Below, piece by piece: positions 53,033 through 63,138 of a stretch of DNA of 64,000 nucleotides. The stretch covers positions 156,725 to 220,724 of the forward strand of contig JACPYX010000019.1 in assembly GCA_016195815.1 (NCBI GenBank), written 5' to 3'. Each line of letters starts with the position of its first letter. Position 1 is the first letter of the stretch. The stretch comes from Chloroflexota bacterium (GTDB lineage: Bacteria; Chloroflexota; Anaerolineae; Anaerolineales; Villigracilaceae). The notes beneath the pieces are model-generated. The model was not told the DNA's origin and did not search any database. It saw nothing but the letters and a program-made list of their open reading frames with translations. The position numbers and the translations under genes are program-made.

Positions 53033-53980
53033 ATGGTGGTCTTTATTTGGACTATCATTATCATTGTCGTTGTTGTGGGAGCGGTTTTATTAATAATGGC
53101 CGGTATGCGCGCCCAGAATAAGGACGAGGGCGATCCTCTAATGACGCGCCTGGCAGAAGCCACCCAGCGCGGCGACGTAGTATCATCTCTCGAACAAATC
53201 GAAATGCAGCAACCCTTTAACCAGCGCATTATCCTGCCGTTCTTGCGCCGGGTTGGCGAAGTATCTACCAGATATACCCCTCAGAAAGCACTTGAAGACA
53301 CGGCCCACAAACTGGAATTGGCAGGCAATCCCGGACGCATTGATGCCGCCACCTTTCTCGCCTCCCGTTTTGTTGTTGCGATCATATTCGGAGGCTTGTT
53401 ATTGCTGGTTGCCACCCTCTCTCCAAACAAATGGGCGCTTGGACAGACAGTCCTGGTGGTTTTGATATTTACAGCTCTTGGCTTTTTCTTTCCTCAATTG
53501 TGGCTTCAGGGCCGCATCAATGCGCGTCAAAAAGAAATTCGCAAAGCCATGCCAGACGCGCTTGACCTTTTGACCATTTGCGTGGAAGCCGGTTTGGGGT
53601 TTGAAGCAGCCATGTCGAAAGTAAGCGAAAAATGGCAAAACGAACTTTCCGTTGCGCTCTTGCGCGCCATTCGTGAAATTCAATTAGGCAAAGCGCGGCG
53701 CGATTCTTTGCGTGACATGGCAGAACGTATCGGGATCCCGGAGATGACCAGTTTTGTAGCGGCCGTAATCCAGAGCGAAATTCTCGGCGTGAGTCTCTCT
53801 AAAGTTCTTCGTATTCAGTCTGACCAAATGCGGGTTAAACGCCGCCAGCGCGCGGAAGAGGAAGCGCATCAGGCGCCGATTAAAATGCTCCTGCCTTTGG
53901 CACTGCTGATCTTTCCGTCCATTTTCATTATTCTTCTGACACCTGCCGCTCTGCAAATGCGAAAGGCCTTCCTTCGCTAA
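53033..53980 (+). CDS. tadC: Tad pilus inner-membrane protein TadC
   Basis: 315 residues. Same fold as TadB: N-terminal TM, membrane pair at about 110-155, the DALDLLTICVEAGLGFEAAM signature, and two more TMs ending the protein. Starts one base after tadB's stop, so translationally coupled. Last gene of the pilus operon; prepilin peptidase and any secretin are not in this window. Confidence 0.93.
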   Translation: MVVFIWTIIIIVVVVGAVLLIMAGMRAQNKDEGDPLMTRLAEATQRGDVVSSLEQIEMQQPFNQRIILPFLRRVGEVSTRYTPQKALEDTAHKLELAGNPGRIDAATFLASRFVVAIIFGGLLLLVATLSPNKWALGQTVLVVLIFTALGFFFPQLWLQGRINARQKEIRKAMPDALDLLTICVEAGLGFEAAMSKVSEKWQNELSVALLRAIREIQLGKARRDSLRDMAERIGIPEMTSFVAAVIQSEILGVSLSKVLRIQSDQMRVKRRQRAEEEAHQAPIKMLLPLALLIFPSIFIILLTPAALQMRKAFLR

Positions 53981-53999
53981 TCAATAAAGGGGCGCGTTG

Positions 54000-54737
54000 A
54001 TGCCAGTTTCCTCCCCGGCATATTCGGCATATCGTCTTTTGTGGAGCGGGTTGGATTTGCTCTTCCCGCCCGTTTGCGGCGGATGCGGCCAAACTGGTTC
54101 GCGCTGGTGCGGCAATTGCCAGCAAAGCCTCCCAAAACTTTCTGAACCTGTTTGCGATGTTTGCGGAGTCCCGCTCGAAGCGGCGGGTCTGTGCGCGGAC
54201 TGTCAGCGGGCGCGGCCTCGATTTAACGCACTCCGCTCCTGGTCCGCGTTTGACGCGCCCGTGCGGAACGCGTTGCATCGCCTCAAATATAGACGCGACA
54301 TCGGGTTGGGCGATGCGCTTGCCGTCCACTTGTCGGAATATGTAGCGGGCTTGAACTGGCCGATCAACGTTGTCGTGCCGGTTCCGCTGGGGCGCGGGCG
54401 TTCACACGAACGGGGTTATAATCAAGTTGGCTTGATTGCGCGTCCGCTTTCTTTAGCACTGAGACTTGCTTATGTTCCCGGTGCTTTGATGAGGACGCGC
54501 GAAACACGATCTCAAGTTGGGCTGACAAAAAATCAGCGCCGTGATAATGTGAGTGGCGCGTTTCGGGCTGACGGGCAACTCGTGAAGAACAAAGTCGTTT
54601 TACTTATGGACGATGTCGCCACAACTGGCTCAACCCTTTCGTCCTGCGCCGAGGCGCTTTATGCCGCGGGAGCGCAGGACGTTTTTGCTTTGACGGTGTC
54701 TCGCGCATTGACGCGGCACGGTTTGCACAGTGCGTGA
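54000..54737 (+). CDS. comF: ComF family phosphoribosyltransferase-like protein
   Basis: 245 residues. N-terminal zinc-finger with CGGCG, CGNC, CDVCG and CADC, then the PRTase fold: VVPVPLGRGRSHERGYNQ, and the PRPP loop LLMDDVATTGSTL. Related to DNA-uptake protein ComFC. ATG at 54000 follows tadC by 19 bases, so may be cotranscribed with the pilus locus; uptake-related linkage is possible but not shown. Confidence 0.92.
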   Translation: MPVSSPAYSAYRLLWSGLDLLFPPVCGGCGQTGSRWCGNCQQSLPKLSEPVCDVCGVPLEAAGLCADCQRARPRFNALRSWSAFDAPVRNALHRLKYRRDIGLGDALAVHLSEYVAGLNWPINVVVPVPLGRGRSHERGYNQVGLIARPLSLALRLAYVPGALMRTRETRSQVGLTKNQRRDNVSGAFRADGQLVKNKVVLLMDDVATTGSTLSSCAEALYAAGAQDVFALTVSRALTRHGLHSA

Positions 54738-54779
54738 GCAGTTCGGTCTGCACTCACACCATTTTATCAAGGAGGCTGT

Positions 54780-55346
54780 ATGGCAACCAAAGTGGACGTT
54801 CAGGCCCGTTACATTCGATTAACGGATCGAATCAAAGACCATGTGGAAAAGAAGGCAGGCAAACTCGATCACTATCTGCCCGCGATTGAAGAAGTGCGCG
54901 TTGAGTTGACTCACCTTAAGTCGGCTCGAGACGCCAATGACCGTAACGTGGCGCAGGTTACGGTGCGGGGGAAAGGGCTGATCCTGCGCACAGAAGAGCG
55001 CGCAGACGAAGTGTTGGCAGCGTTTGATACTGCCATTGATAATTTGCATCGCCAAATTGACCATTACAAAGGGAAGCACTATCGCGGGCGGGGCGATGGC
55101 CGGTCGGCGTCAGACGTGATAGAAGAGCCTGCGGTTCTTGATGATACGGGCGATCTGCCTCCGTTGGTGGCGCGCCGCAAACATTTCCGCATTTTGCCGA
55201 TGAACGAACTGGAGGCCGTTGAGCAGATGAAACTGCTCGGCCACGATAATTTCTTTGTGTTCTTCAATGCCGATACCAACAAGGTCAATGTTTTATATCG
55301 CCGTCGTGATGGTTCGTATGGCTTGATCGAGCCTGAAATTGGCTAA
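54780..55346 (+). CDS. hpf: ribosome hibernation promoting factor, long form
   Basis: 188 residues, long HPF. The N-terminal RaiA domain (about 1-105) holds the conserved RYIRLTDRIKDHVEKKAGKL-type helix; a linker leads to a C-terminal dimerisation domain (about 125-188) that reads RRKHFRILPMNELEAVEQM and FNADTNKVNVLYRRRDG. It joins ribosomes into inactive 100S pairs in stationary phase. Strong AAGGAGG site. Confidence 0.93.
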   Translation: MATKVDVQARYIRLTDRIKDHVEKKAGKLDHYLPAIEEVRVELTHLKSARDANDRNVAQVTVRGKGLILRTEERADEVLAAFDTAIDNLHRQIDHYKGKHYRGRGDGRSASDVIEEPAVLDDTGDLPPLVARRKHFRILPMNELEAVEQMKLLGHDNFFVFFNADTNKVNVLYRRRDGSYGLIEPEIG

Positions 55347-55415
55347 AATATCACAACATGGATTTATAGCACTGGCCCGGCGACATGGCCGGGTCAGTCT
55401 TTTGGGAGTGGCGAG

Positions 55416-56051
55416 ATGAATGGCTTGGATTTTGATGACGACATGGCCGAGGAAGGTTTTTCCGAAAGCGGCATAGACGTGCCCGAGGCCGAGAAGGCTG
55501 TTTTGCACTTGATTAACGCGCTGGGAGAGAAGCCGGACCGTGATGGATTGAAGAATACTCCCAGGCGGGTTGCCAGGATGTATTTGGAGCTATTGAGGGG
55601 TTATCACGATGATCCGCAAAAGATTGTAAACGGCGCGCTTTTTAATATCACATATGATGAAATGGTCATCGTCCGCGATATCGAATTTTACAGCCTTTGT
55701 GAACACCACATCCTGCCGTTTCTGGGCCGCGTTCATGTTGCCTACCTGCCAGCCGGGAAGGTGATTGGACTTTCAAAAATACCGCGTATTGTAGATATTT
55801 ATGCGCGTCGTTTGCAAGTCCAGGAACGAATGACGCGTCAGATCGCTGATACGATTCAGGAACTGCTTGAGCCGTACGGAGTGGCTGTAGTGGTGGAAGG
55901 ATTGCATTTATGTTCAATGATGCGGGGGGTAAAGAAGCATGGTGCGCGTATGACCACATCTGCAATGCTCGGCTCGTTTCGCACCAATCCCGCCACGCGG
56001 CAGGAATTTTTGGATAACATATCCCGGGGCGCCGGCCCGCTTAAGATCTAA
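55416..56051 (+). CDS. folE: GTP cyclohydrolase I
   Basis: 211 residues; converts GTP to dihydroneopterin triphosphate, first step of pterin and folate synthesis. Zn ligands: [10 protein letters not shown] (Cys, His) and HLCSMMRG (Cys). Substrate-binding residues lie in [19 protein letters not shown]. Its stop overlaps the convergent folK stop by four bases. It is beside a pterin block and a pterin-dependent hydroxylase. Confidence 0.95.
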   Translation: MNGLDFDDDMAEEGFSESGIDVPEAEKAVLHLINALGEKPDRDGLKNTPRRVARMYLELLRGYHDDPQKIVNGALFNITYDEMVIVRDIEFYSLCEHHILPFLGRVHVAYLPAGKVIGLSKIPRIVDIYARRLQVQERMTRQIADTIQELLEPYGVAVVVEGLHLCSMMRGVKKHGARMTTSAMLGSFRTNPATRQEFLDNISRGAGPLKI

Positions 56052-56533
56052 CTCGAGTATTTCAGTATTTCGGGGCGTTCGATGATCCAGACCTGTGAGC
56101 GTATTGACTTTGCTGTGCGGCTTAGTTTTTCGCGGGTAACTGGGTGGACAAACTCGGGTATGAGCTCTGCCATTGGCACTATCACAAAAGCGTGATCCCA
56201 GAGGTGCAAATTGGCCGGTGTTCCATCTGTCATGACGATGTCTATGTCAATCGTACGAGGCGCATTTTTGTTTTCGTTTCGTACGCGCCTCAGATCGGTC
56301 TCGACAGGGACAATGACCTGTTCTTTGAATTTATCTGGAAGTATTGATGTTTCCAATAGCACACAGGCATTCAAAAAGTTGGGTCCATTCATGCCAATTG
56401 CGTGCGATTCCCATGCGGTTGAAACTGCCTGCACTTGGCCATACCGGCGCAACAGATCAATCGCCTGGGGTAGATTTCTTTCCGGCTGAATATTCGAGCC
56501 GATGTTGAGAAAAATCCTGTACAGATCACTCAT
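56048..56533 (-). CDS. folK: hydroxymethyl-dihydropterin pyrophosphokinase
   Basis: 161 residues, usual HPPK length. [20 protein letters not shown] start, [16 protein letters not shown], and the ATP/Mg motif [15 protein letters not shown]. Pyrophosphorylates 6-hydroxymethyl-7,8-dihydropterin. Overlaps folB by eight bases upstream. Confidence 0.92.
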   Translation of the reverse strand: MSDLYRIFLNIGSNIQPERNLPQAIDLLRRYGQVQAVSTAWESHAIGMNGPNFLNACVLLETSILPDKFKEQVIVPVETDLRRVRNENKNAPRTIDIDIVMTDGTPANLHLWDHAFVIVPMAELIPEFVHPVTREKLSRTAKSIRSQVWIIERPEILKYSS

Positions 56534-56882
56534 CTCGATTGCGTTCTATCTCCACGCCGACCGAATATGAAAACCTGACAGCTCCGGGTTTTTCCACCCT
56601 GATGATCGCCTTTTGTGCGCCTTTTTCTTGCAGGCATAATTTAGCCAGATCGTTCGCTAGCGCTTCAACGGTCAAGCGGGCGGCTGCCTCGGCGTGAGCC
56701 TGCATCTTTTTGGCCAGGGTTCGGTAGTTGATGCAATCTGCAATATCGTCTGTTTCAGCGGCGCGGCGCGTATCGCTGAACACTATCGCGTTGATGAGGA
56801 TGTCCTGGATTTGTTCCCGCTCCCAATCGTTTATGCCGATAATGCCCCGTACATGTAAATCTTTGATAAAAGTTTTATCCAT
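56526..56882 (-). CDS. folB: dihydroneopterin aldolase
   Basis: 118 residues. GINDWERE with the conserved Glu and the C-terminal RVEKPGAVRFSYSVGVEIE with the catalytic Lys. Splits 7,8-dihydroneopterin to hydroxymethyl-dihydropterin. Follows the reductase gene by eight bases and overlaps folK. Confidence 0.92.
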   Translation of the reverse strand: MDKTFIKDLHVRGIIGINDWEREQIQDILINAIVFSDTRRAAETDDIADCINYRTLAKKMQAHAEAAARLTVEALANDLAKLCLQEKGAQKAIIRVEKPGAVRFSYSVGVEIERNRDE

Positions 56883-56890
56883 AGCGCCTC

Positions 56891-57625
56891 CTAAATTAAA
56901 TGCCTGCCGCCGTCTATCTGTATGATTTCACCGGTGATATAAGCAGACCCTGCCAGCAAAAATATCAGGGCATCTGCGATCTCTTTCGGCCCGCCCCATC
57001 GCTTTGCCGGAATATCTTTCAGGATTTTTTCGTTGACCGGTTTATCTGACGGCGGCAAAATTGCGCCGAGCGCCAGCCCATTTACTGTGATGTTTGGAGC
57101 CAGCGCAATGGCGAGCGACCTGGTCATGGCCGCCAATGCGGACTTGCTCACCGTGTAAGGAAAATGATCCGCGCCGGGGCGCAGGGCGCGCCAATCCAAA
57201 AGGTTAACGATCCGCCCGCTCTCGTTTGCCGGGACTTGTTTTGCAAAAGCCTGGCTGAGCAGGAAAGGCGCGGTCAAATTGACGGCGAGATGGCGCTCCC
57301 AATCAGCGAGCGTCGCATCCTGCATCGTCAACGACTCAAAGATCGCCGCGTTGTTCACTAATCCATAAATGGGGCCCGCTTTTATGGCTTGCGATATCAA
57401 CTTTTCGATTGAGGCTGGCTTGCCCAAATCGGCCTGGATCATCCACGCGCGGCGGTCCAGCGATTCGATTTCCTTTTGCAGTTCGGCGGCTTCTTCTTCC
57501 GATTCATTGTAATGGATGATGATGTTTGCGCCTGCGCGGGCGCAGGCCAGCGCCAGCGCGCGCCCAATCCGCCGCGCCGCGCCGGTCACTAGAATCGTTT
57601 TGCCGGGCAAAGACAATTCATCCAT
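56891..57625 (-). CDS. SDR reductase, FolM/pteridine reductase-like
   Basis: 244 residues. NADPH-binding TGAARRIGRALALA motif, NNAAIF, and YTVSKSALAAM with the catalytic Tyr-Lys pair. TGAARRIG is typical of pteridine reductases and FolM-type dihydromonapterin reductase rather than of general SDRs, and operon placement with folB and folK supports this. Start at 57625; it diverges from phhA and shares its promoter region. Confidence 0.85.
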   Translation of the reverse strand: MDELSLPGKTILVTGAARRIGRALALACARAGANIIIHYNESEEEAAELQKEIESLDRRAWMIQADLGKPASIEKLISQAIKAGPIYGLVNNAAIFESLTMQDATLADWERHLAVNLTAPFLLSQAFAKQVPANESGRIVNLLDWRALRPGADHFPYTVSKSALAAMTRSLAIALAPNITVNGLALGAILPPSDKPVNEKILKDIPAKRWGGPKEIADALIFLLAGSAYITGEIIQIDGGRHLI

Positions 57626-57674
57626 TGATTGAATTTTATCATCGTGCAGGAAAAGCATTAATCGGACTTTTCCT

Positions 57675-57712
57675 GTCAAGTTCTTGACGTGCGTTTTCGG
57701 AAGTGATAATAT
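57675..57712 (+). promoter_or_regulatory. phhA promoter with overlapping palindrome
   Basis: TTGACG, 17 bases, TAATAT (57684-57712) drives phhA. A perfect palindrome GTCAAG-TT-CTTGAC (57675-57688) overlaps the -35, so a regulator bound there could control the divergent phhA and reductase genes. Confidence 0.6.
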
Positions 57713-57771
57713 CTCATCGCTACGAAGCATTCCCCGATGTCAAAAATTCCAATGGTTGGAAAGGTGAACAT

Positions 57772-58785
57772 ATGACCAAGAAGCAGGAAGCGCCAATCTA
57801 CACGGGTGATATTGCCGAGCAACATCTTGATCCGGGCCGGGAGTACACGGTTCAAACTCAAGAGATCGCTTTCACTGACGAGCAACATGCAGTTTGGGCT
57901 GATCTGTTTGCCGGAATTCATCAGCCTTATTTGTTGGAGCATATCTGCCGTGAATTCAAGCACGGCTTGACGTTACTGCAACTCGATCCGCTTCACATCC
58001 CAACCGTAGTCCATCTCAACGACCATATCACTCCCCGCACCGGATGGCGCATCGAGCGGACGGCTGTGCGTTACACGCTTGCCGACGATTGGTATAACAA
58101 ATTTGCTCAACGTATTTTCCTGATCACCGATTACCTGCGCACGCGCGAGCAGATGAAGTTTACACCCGAGCCGGATATGTTCCACGACATCTTTGGGCAC
58201 CTCCCTTATCTGACGCAGGAATTCTATGCCCGCATCGAAGATAAATTCGCTCCCGCGTATTTGAAAGCGACACAGGATGAAAGGGAAGTCATCAAACGCC
58301 TGGCGTGGTACAGCACCGAATTTGGATTGGTGATCGAAGATAACCGCCTTAAGGTATTCGGGGCCGGGACGATTTCAGGCCGCGCCGAACTCACCAACAC
58401 GATCATGGAGTTCTATCGGCTTGGACGCGATGACGTGATTGATTATACCGATAATGTCTTTGAGCAAATTCAGGGGCATTTCCTCGCTCACAAAAACGAT
58501 ATCCACCGCGTCATTGATGGAGTGAACGGATTGCATCGGCAGGGACAAATGTCATCGGAAGACAAGGGATGGAATGTTGTCCATGCCTTATACGAAAAAT
58601 TGGGAATCTCACACGAAGGATATTTCGGCGGTGAGGTCATCATCGCGCCGTTTGACATTGAAACGATTGCCATGATCCCGAAGACCGTCTATGCCTTCAA
58701 CCCAATGTTCTTCGTTTGCGAGTCATTCGAGCAGATGGATGCCCTGCTGGATTCTTACTTGAAGCCGATTGCGTTGAGAAACTGA
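57772..58785 (+). CDS. phhA: aromatic amino acid hydroxylase (phenylalanine 4-monooxygenase type)
   Basis: 337 residues, the bacterial single-domain length without a regulatory ACT domain. Fe ligands: EPDMFHDIFGHLP (two His) and the Glu in WYSTEFGLV. It hydroxylates phenylalanine to tyrosine with O2 and a tetrahydropterin. It lies beside folE, folK, folB and the pteridine-reductase-like gene, which could provide that cofactor. AAGGTG site before ATG 57772. Confidence 0.93.
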   Translation: MTKKQEAPIYTGDIAEQHLDPGREYTVQTQEIAFTDEQHAVWADLFAGIHQPYLLEHICREFKHGLTLLQLDPLHIPTVVHLNDHITPRTGWRIERTAVRYTLADDWYNKFAQRIFLITDYLRTREQMKFTPEPDMFHDIFGHLPYLTQEFYARIEDKFAPAYLKATQDEREVIKRLAWYSTEFGLVIEDNRLKVFGAGTISGRAELTNTIMEFYRLGRDDVIDYTDNVFEQIQGHFLAHKNDIHRVIDGVNGLHRQGQMSSEDKGWNVVHALYEKLGISHEGYFGGEVIIAPFDIETIAMIPKTVYAFNPMFFVCESFEQMDALLDSYLKPIALRN

Positions 58786-58812
58786 CAAATGAGTCGTTGC
58801 GTTAGAATAGTG

Positions 58813-58850
58813 AAAGACTCGCCGCCCAAATAAGAGCGGTGAGTCTTTTG
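58813..58850 (+). terminator. terminator after phhA
   Basis: AAAGACTCGCCGC and GCGGTGAGTCTTT form a 13-bp stem with one mismatch and a ten-base loop, ending in TTTTG. Confidence 0.82.
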
Positions 58851-58913
58851 TTGCCGGTGGAATTCGTTATCGAATCGGTTGCATGAGTTCCCTTTTTCGG
58901 CTACACTGATATT

Positions 58914-59699
58914 ATGCTTTCGCAGGTCATTCCTTCCACGCTTTTCACGGACTCGGTCTACGTTGGCATTGACCCGGTTTCGCGGCATAAATCGTTCGTT
59001 TATGCCGCGCTGGATCGCGGCTTGAATCTGGTTGCGCTGGCCGATGGTGAAATGGAAGAAGTGATGGCGTTCCTCGGCGGGCAGGTGTCCGCCATAGTGG
59101 CGGTCAACGCGCCTTCGCATGTCAATCACGGACTAGTGAAAAAGAATCTCGAAAAGCAAAGCCTGGCGCCGCATCAAATCCGCGGCGTGGATATGCGCGT
59201 GGCTGAACACGAACTGCGCGAGCGCGGCATCGCCGTCAGCCGGACGGCCTCCAGAGAATCGCTGTGTCCGGCCCGGGTCCAAATGGGATTCGAGTTGTAT
59301 CGGAAATTGTCGAAGCTCGGATTCAAATCCCAGCTTGAAGAAGGCGCATCCCATCAATGGCTGGAAACGCATCCGCAGGCGGCTTTTTGCGTGTTGCTCG
59401 GCGAAAACCCGCTTCAAAGGTCAATGGTAGAGGGGCGGTTGCAGCGCGCGTTGCTCTTATATGAACACGGGGTGCGCATTAACGACCCGATGGATTTCTT
59501 CGAGGAAGTCACGCGGCACAAATTGATACATGGAGACCTGCCGATGGAGCTGGTGTATTTGCCGGAGCAATTGGATGCGCTTGTGGCCGCTTATACCGCG
59601 TGGCTGACGGCGGAGAGACCCAACGCCATAACGCGCATTGGGCACAAACAGGAAGGGTTTATTACTCTGCCTGTGTCTTCCCTCAAAGAAAGGTATTGA
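58914..59699 (+). CDS. DUF429 family protein
   Basis: 261 residues. RNase H-like fold suggested by YVGIDPVSRHKSF (first Asp strand) and AIVAVNAPSH; ESLCPARVQMGFELYRKL and a late EQLDALVAAYTAW (possible acidic ligand) follow. DUF429 proteins are predicted nucleases of unknown role. A TACACT ends six bases before the ATG and no ribosome-binding site is visible. Confidence 0.85.
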   Translation: MLSQVIPSTLFTDSVYVGIDPVSRHKSFVYAALDRGLNLVALADGEMEEVMAFLGGQVSAIVAVNAPSHVNHGLVKKNLEKQSLAPHQIRGVDMRVAEHELRERGIAVSRTASRESLCPARVQMGFELYRKLSKLGFKSQLEEGASHQWLETHPQAAFCVLLGENPLQRSMVEGRLQRALLLYEHGVRINDPMDFFEEVTRHKLIHGDLPMELVYLPEQLDALVAAYTAWLTAERPNAITRIGHKQEGFITLPVSSLKERY

Positions 59700-59720
59700 C
59701 AGGCCAACGGCGTTGGGGAT

Positions 59721-60551
59721 TTATTCTGCTTCTTCTTTCGGGTTTGACGGCATCCCGGACAGCATTTCTTCGACCCTGCCCATGCGCTGCAGTAACTCCT
59801 CGATTTCAACTTCGGCTTTTAGATTGACGCGATAATCAAGTTCGCTGCGGACGCGGTCTTTGGCGTCCTGGCGGTTCTGGCTCATCATGATGATGGGCGC
59901 TTGTATGGATGCCAGCATGGATAGGAACAGATTTAACAAGATAAACGGGTATGCGTCCCAGCGATAATTTGGGATGGCGATATTGATGGTTACATAAGCG
60001 ATCAGGATAATAAAAAACGTGATCACAAAGCCCCAGGATCCGCCGAAGCGCGCCATTCCATCTGCCATGCGTTCGCCGAAAGTTTCCTGCTCTTCGATCT
60101 CTTCGTTGGGGTTGCGGGCCACGCGCGTCCGCATCAGGTCGTGGGCGGCGCGCAGATGCTTTTCGACAATGGTCATCATGTCCAGTCCCGCCAGGGGCTT
60201 GGCGGTCAAGAGCGCGATGATATCGCTCCGGTCAATTTCTATGGCGGTTGTATCTTCAACGGCAACCGCAGTGGTCAGGTGCGGTTCTTCTGCCAGCATG
60301 GACGACATGCCGAAGATGCCGCCTCGATCTGCAACATCTACAACGATAATTTCTTTATTGACATCTTGAATACTGATGTTTACCAGGCCTTTTTGGACGA
60401 TGTAAGCCAGGCCGCCCGGGTCGCCTGCTTTGAAAACCACTTCGCCTTTTTTGAACTCACGAATGGAAACCTGTTTTGCAAGGACACGGCGTTCTTCGTC
60501 ATCGAGTAATTCAAAGATCGGCACTTCGTTGAAAACATTTGGATTGATCAT
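59721..60551 (-). CDS. cyclic nucleotide-binding / DUF1003 membrane protein
   Basis: 276 residues. CAP-type cyclic-nucleotide-binding domain (about 12-125) with FKKGEVVFKAGDPGG, then a DUF1003 region with two membrane segments (about 170-195 and 205-225): FGGSWGFVITFF and WDAYPFILLNLFLSMLASIQAP (split as YPFILLNLFLS and LASIQAPIIMMSQNRQ). Likely a ligand-controlled membrane sensor or channel-like protein. Single gene, divergent from tkt. Confidence 0.88.
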   Translation of the reverse strand: MINPNVFNEVPIFELLDDEERRVLAKQVSIREFKKGEVVFKAGDPGGLAYIVQKGLVNISIQDVNKEIIVVDVADRGGIFGMSSMLAEEPHLTTAVAVEDTTAIEIDRSDIIALLTAKPLAGLDMMTIVEKHLRAAHDLMRTRVARNPNEEIEEQETFGERMADGMARFGGSWGFVITFFIILIAYVTINIAIPNYRWDAYPFILLNLFLSMLASIQAPIIMMSQNRQDAKDRVRSELDYRVNLKAEVEIEELLQRMGRVEEMLSGMPSNPKEEAE

Positions 60552-60673
60552 GGCGGCGCGCTCCTGGTATAAAGATGTCGAGTAATACGATAATTGAGGG
60601 TCGAAAAATTATACTTGACTACCTCTAAAAAACATAAATTTACGAGTGGTAAAATTGTTCTACTTGGAGAATT

Positions 60674-62656
60674 ATGACAACAACCGATTTGCAACCTCGC
60701 GCCATCAATACCCTTCGATTTCTTTCAGCAGACGCCGTTCAACAAGCGAATTCGGGTCATCCCGGACTTCCAATGGGCGCGGCGGCAATGGCTTTTACTT
60801 TGTGGACGCGTCATCTGCAGCACAACCCGCGCAACCCGCGCTGGCCGGGACGCGACCGGTTCGTTTTATCGGGCGGACACGGCTCGATGCTTTTGTATTC
60901 GCTGTTGCATCTGACGGGTTATGATTTATCGCTGGATGAGATCAAGCATTTTCGCCAGTGGGGGAGCAAGACTCCGGGTCACCCAGAATATGGATTAACC
61001 GCTGGCGTCGAGACGACCACCGGCCCGCTCGGCCAGGGATTCGCGGCCGGCGTTGGCATGGCCATCGCGCAGGCGCACATGGCCGCTGAGTTTGGCAACG
61101 ACTTATTCGATCATCACATTTACGCCATCGTCACCGACGGCGATCTGATGGAGGGTGTTTCGTCCGAGGCCGCCTCGCTGGCCGGGCATTTGCAATTGGG
61201 GCGCTTGATCTATCTTTACGACGACAATCGCATTTCGATTGACGGCTCGACCGATCTGGCCTTCACCGAAGACCGCGCCGCGCGTTTCGCCGCGTACGGC
61301 TGGCATGTCAACAAGATCGAGGACGGCAACAACGTTGACGCGGTGGACGCGGCCATTCAGGCCGCCAAGATTCATCCGCAGCCCTCGTTGATCGTCTGCC
61401 GCACGCACATCGGATTCGGCGCGCCGCACAAACAGGACACGGCCAAAGCGCACGGCGAGCCGCTCGGCGATGAAGAGTTGAATGCCGCCAAGCAAAATCT
61501 CGGCTGGCCGGTCGAGCCGCGTTTCTACATCCCAGAAGATGTGCTGGCGTTTTATCGCGAAGCCATTGATCGCGGAGGAAAGTCGGAAGACGAATGGAAT
61601 AGTAAGTTTGAAGAATATCAAAAGGCTAATCCCGAAAAGGGCGCGGAACTTGAACGGCGATTGGCCGGCAAACTGCCCGATGACTGGGAATCTGCTTTGC
61701 CAACTTTTCCCGCCGACGCGAAAGGCATGGCGACGCGCGCTTCGTCCGGCAAGGTATTGAGCGCGTTATCTGCCAAACTTCCCGAACTCATCGGCGGCTC
61801 GGCAGATTTGACTCCATCCAACAACACAAATTTCGACGGTGCGGGCGATTTCCAAAAAGATAATCCAATTGGGCGTTATATTCACTTTGGCGTGCGCGAG
61901 CATGGCATGGGCGCGGCGCTCAATGGCATGGCTTTGTACGGCGGCCTGATTCCATACGGCGGCACGTTCCTGATCTTTTCGGATTACATGAAACCCGCCG
62001 TTCGCATCGCGGCCCTATCGCATATTCCCTCGATCTTCGTTTTTACTCATGACAGCATCGGCCTCGGCGAAGACGGCCCGACGCATCAGCCAATCGAACA
62101 TCTGGCCGCGCTGCGCGCCGTTCCAAACCTGACCCTGATCCGCCCCGCCGATGCGAACGAGACTGCACAGGCCTGGAAGTTGGCGATTTCGAATCGCGCG
62201 GGACCGACGGCTTTGGCATTGACGCGACAAAGCGTTCCGACCTTCCAGCCATCGAACTTTCCAACTGTCGAGAAAGGCGCGTATATTCTCGCTTCCTTTG
62301 GCAAAAAGAAAGCGGATGTTATCTTGATGGCATCCGGCTCTGAAGTTTGGCTGATTTATGAAGCGGCGAAAAAACTGAATGAAGAAGGAATTAGCGTGCG
62401 CGTGGTTTCGTTCCCGTCGTGGACGTTGTTCGAGAAACAGGACGAGGCCTATCGTGAGTCCGTTTTGCCGCGCAGGGTCAAGGCGAGAGTCGCCGTCGAA
62501 GCGGGAGCCAGCCTCGGCTGGGAAAGATACGCCGGCCCGTCGGGCAGGATCATCGCCATTGATCATTACGGCGCGTCCGCGCCCGGCAAAATCGTCATGG
62601 AAAAGAACGGGTTTACCGTTGAGAATGTGATTGCGAAAGCGAAGGAGCTGCTGTGA
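60674..62656 (+). CDS. tkt: transketolase
   Basis: 660 residues, pentose-phosphate enzyme needing thiamine diphosphate. N-terminal ThDP domain: [35 protein letters not shown] (as TDGDLMEG), and the late [12 protein letters not shown] domain with [19 protein letters not shown], and the C-terminal domain. The nucleotide motif is intact. The stop overlaps the GTG of rpiB by four bases, so the two are coupled. A GGAG site precedes the ATG. Confidence 0.95.
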   Translation: MTTTDLQPRAINTLRFLSADAVQQANSGHPGLPMGAAAMAFTLWTRHLQHNPRNPRWPGRDRFVLSGGHGSMLLYSLLHLTGYDLSLDEIKHFRQWGSKTPGHPEYGLTAGVETTTGPLGQGFAAGVGMAIAQAHMAAEFGNDLFDHHIYAIVTDGDLMEGVSSEAASLAGHLQLGRLIYLYDDNRISIDGSTDLAFTEDRAARFAAYGWHVNKIEDGNNVDAVDAAIQAAKIHPQPSLIVCRTHIGFGAPHKQDTAKAHGEPLGDEELNAAKQNLGWPVEPRFYIPEDVLAFYREAIDRGGKSEDEWNSKFEEYQKANPEKGAELERRLAGKLPDDWESALPTFPADAKGMATRASSGKVLSALSAKLPELIGGSADLTPSNNTNFDGAGDFQKDNPIGRYIHFGVREHGMGAALNGMALYGGLIPYGGTFLIFSDYMKPAVRIAALSHIPSIFVFTHDSIGLGEDGPTHQPIEHLAALRAVPNLTLIRPADANETAQAWKLAISNRAGPTALALTRQSVPTFQPSNFPTVEKGAYILASFGKKKADVILMASGSEVWLIYEAAKKLNEEGISVRVVSFPSWTLFEKQDEAYRESVLPRRVKARVAVEAGASLGWERYAGPSGRIIAIDHYGASAPGKIVMEKNGFTVENVIAKAKELL

Positions 62657-63105
62657 AGATTGCCGTTGGATTCGATCACGCGGGTTTCCCGCTGAAAGAA
62701 ATTGTGCTGGAGGCCGTGCGTGCCGCCGGACACGAGCCGATTGATCTCGGCACGCACAGCGCCGACCCTGTGGATTATCCCGATTACGCCGAAAAGGTCG
62801 GGCGCGCCATCCAAAGCGGCGAGGCCGGGCGCGGGATTTTAGTGTGCGGATCGGGGATTGGCGCGTGCATCGCCGCCAACAAGATGAAAGGCGTCTACGC
62901 TTCGATTTGCCACGACACATATTCTGCCGCGCAGGGCGTGAGACACGACGACATGAATGTGCTGTGCCTCGGCGGCCGTGTGATCGGGCCGGAACTTGCC
63001 AAAGCGTTGATCGCTGCGTTTCTCGGCGCGCGTTACATCGGCGAAGACCCCGGCGGCGAAAGGTTGGCGCGGCGGGTTGCAAAAATACAAGCGATGGAAA
63101 AATGA
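62653..63105 (+). CDS. rpiB: ribose-5-phosphate isomerase B
   Basis: 150 residues, usual RpiB length. GTG start (62653) overlapping the tkt stop (GTGA). [25 protein letters not shown] and [13 protein letters not shown] are all family blocks; the active Cys lies in CGSG and the general-acid His in CHDTY. Interconverts ribulose and ribose 5-phosphate, in line with transketolase next to it. Confidence 0.95.
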   Translation: MKIAVGFDHAGFPLKEIVLEAVRAAGHEPIDLGTHSADPVDYPDYAEKVGRAIQSGEAGRGILVCGSGIGACIAANKMKGVYASICHDTYSAAQGVRHDDMNVLCLGGRVIGPELAKALIAAFLGARYIGEDPGGERLARRVAKIQAMEK

Positions 63106-63138
63106 TTTTGGTAAAAAAAGATTAAAGAGTTTTATTGA

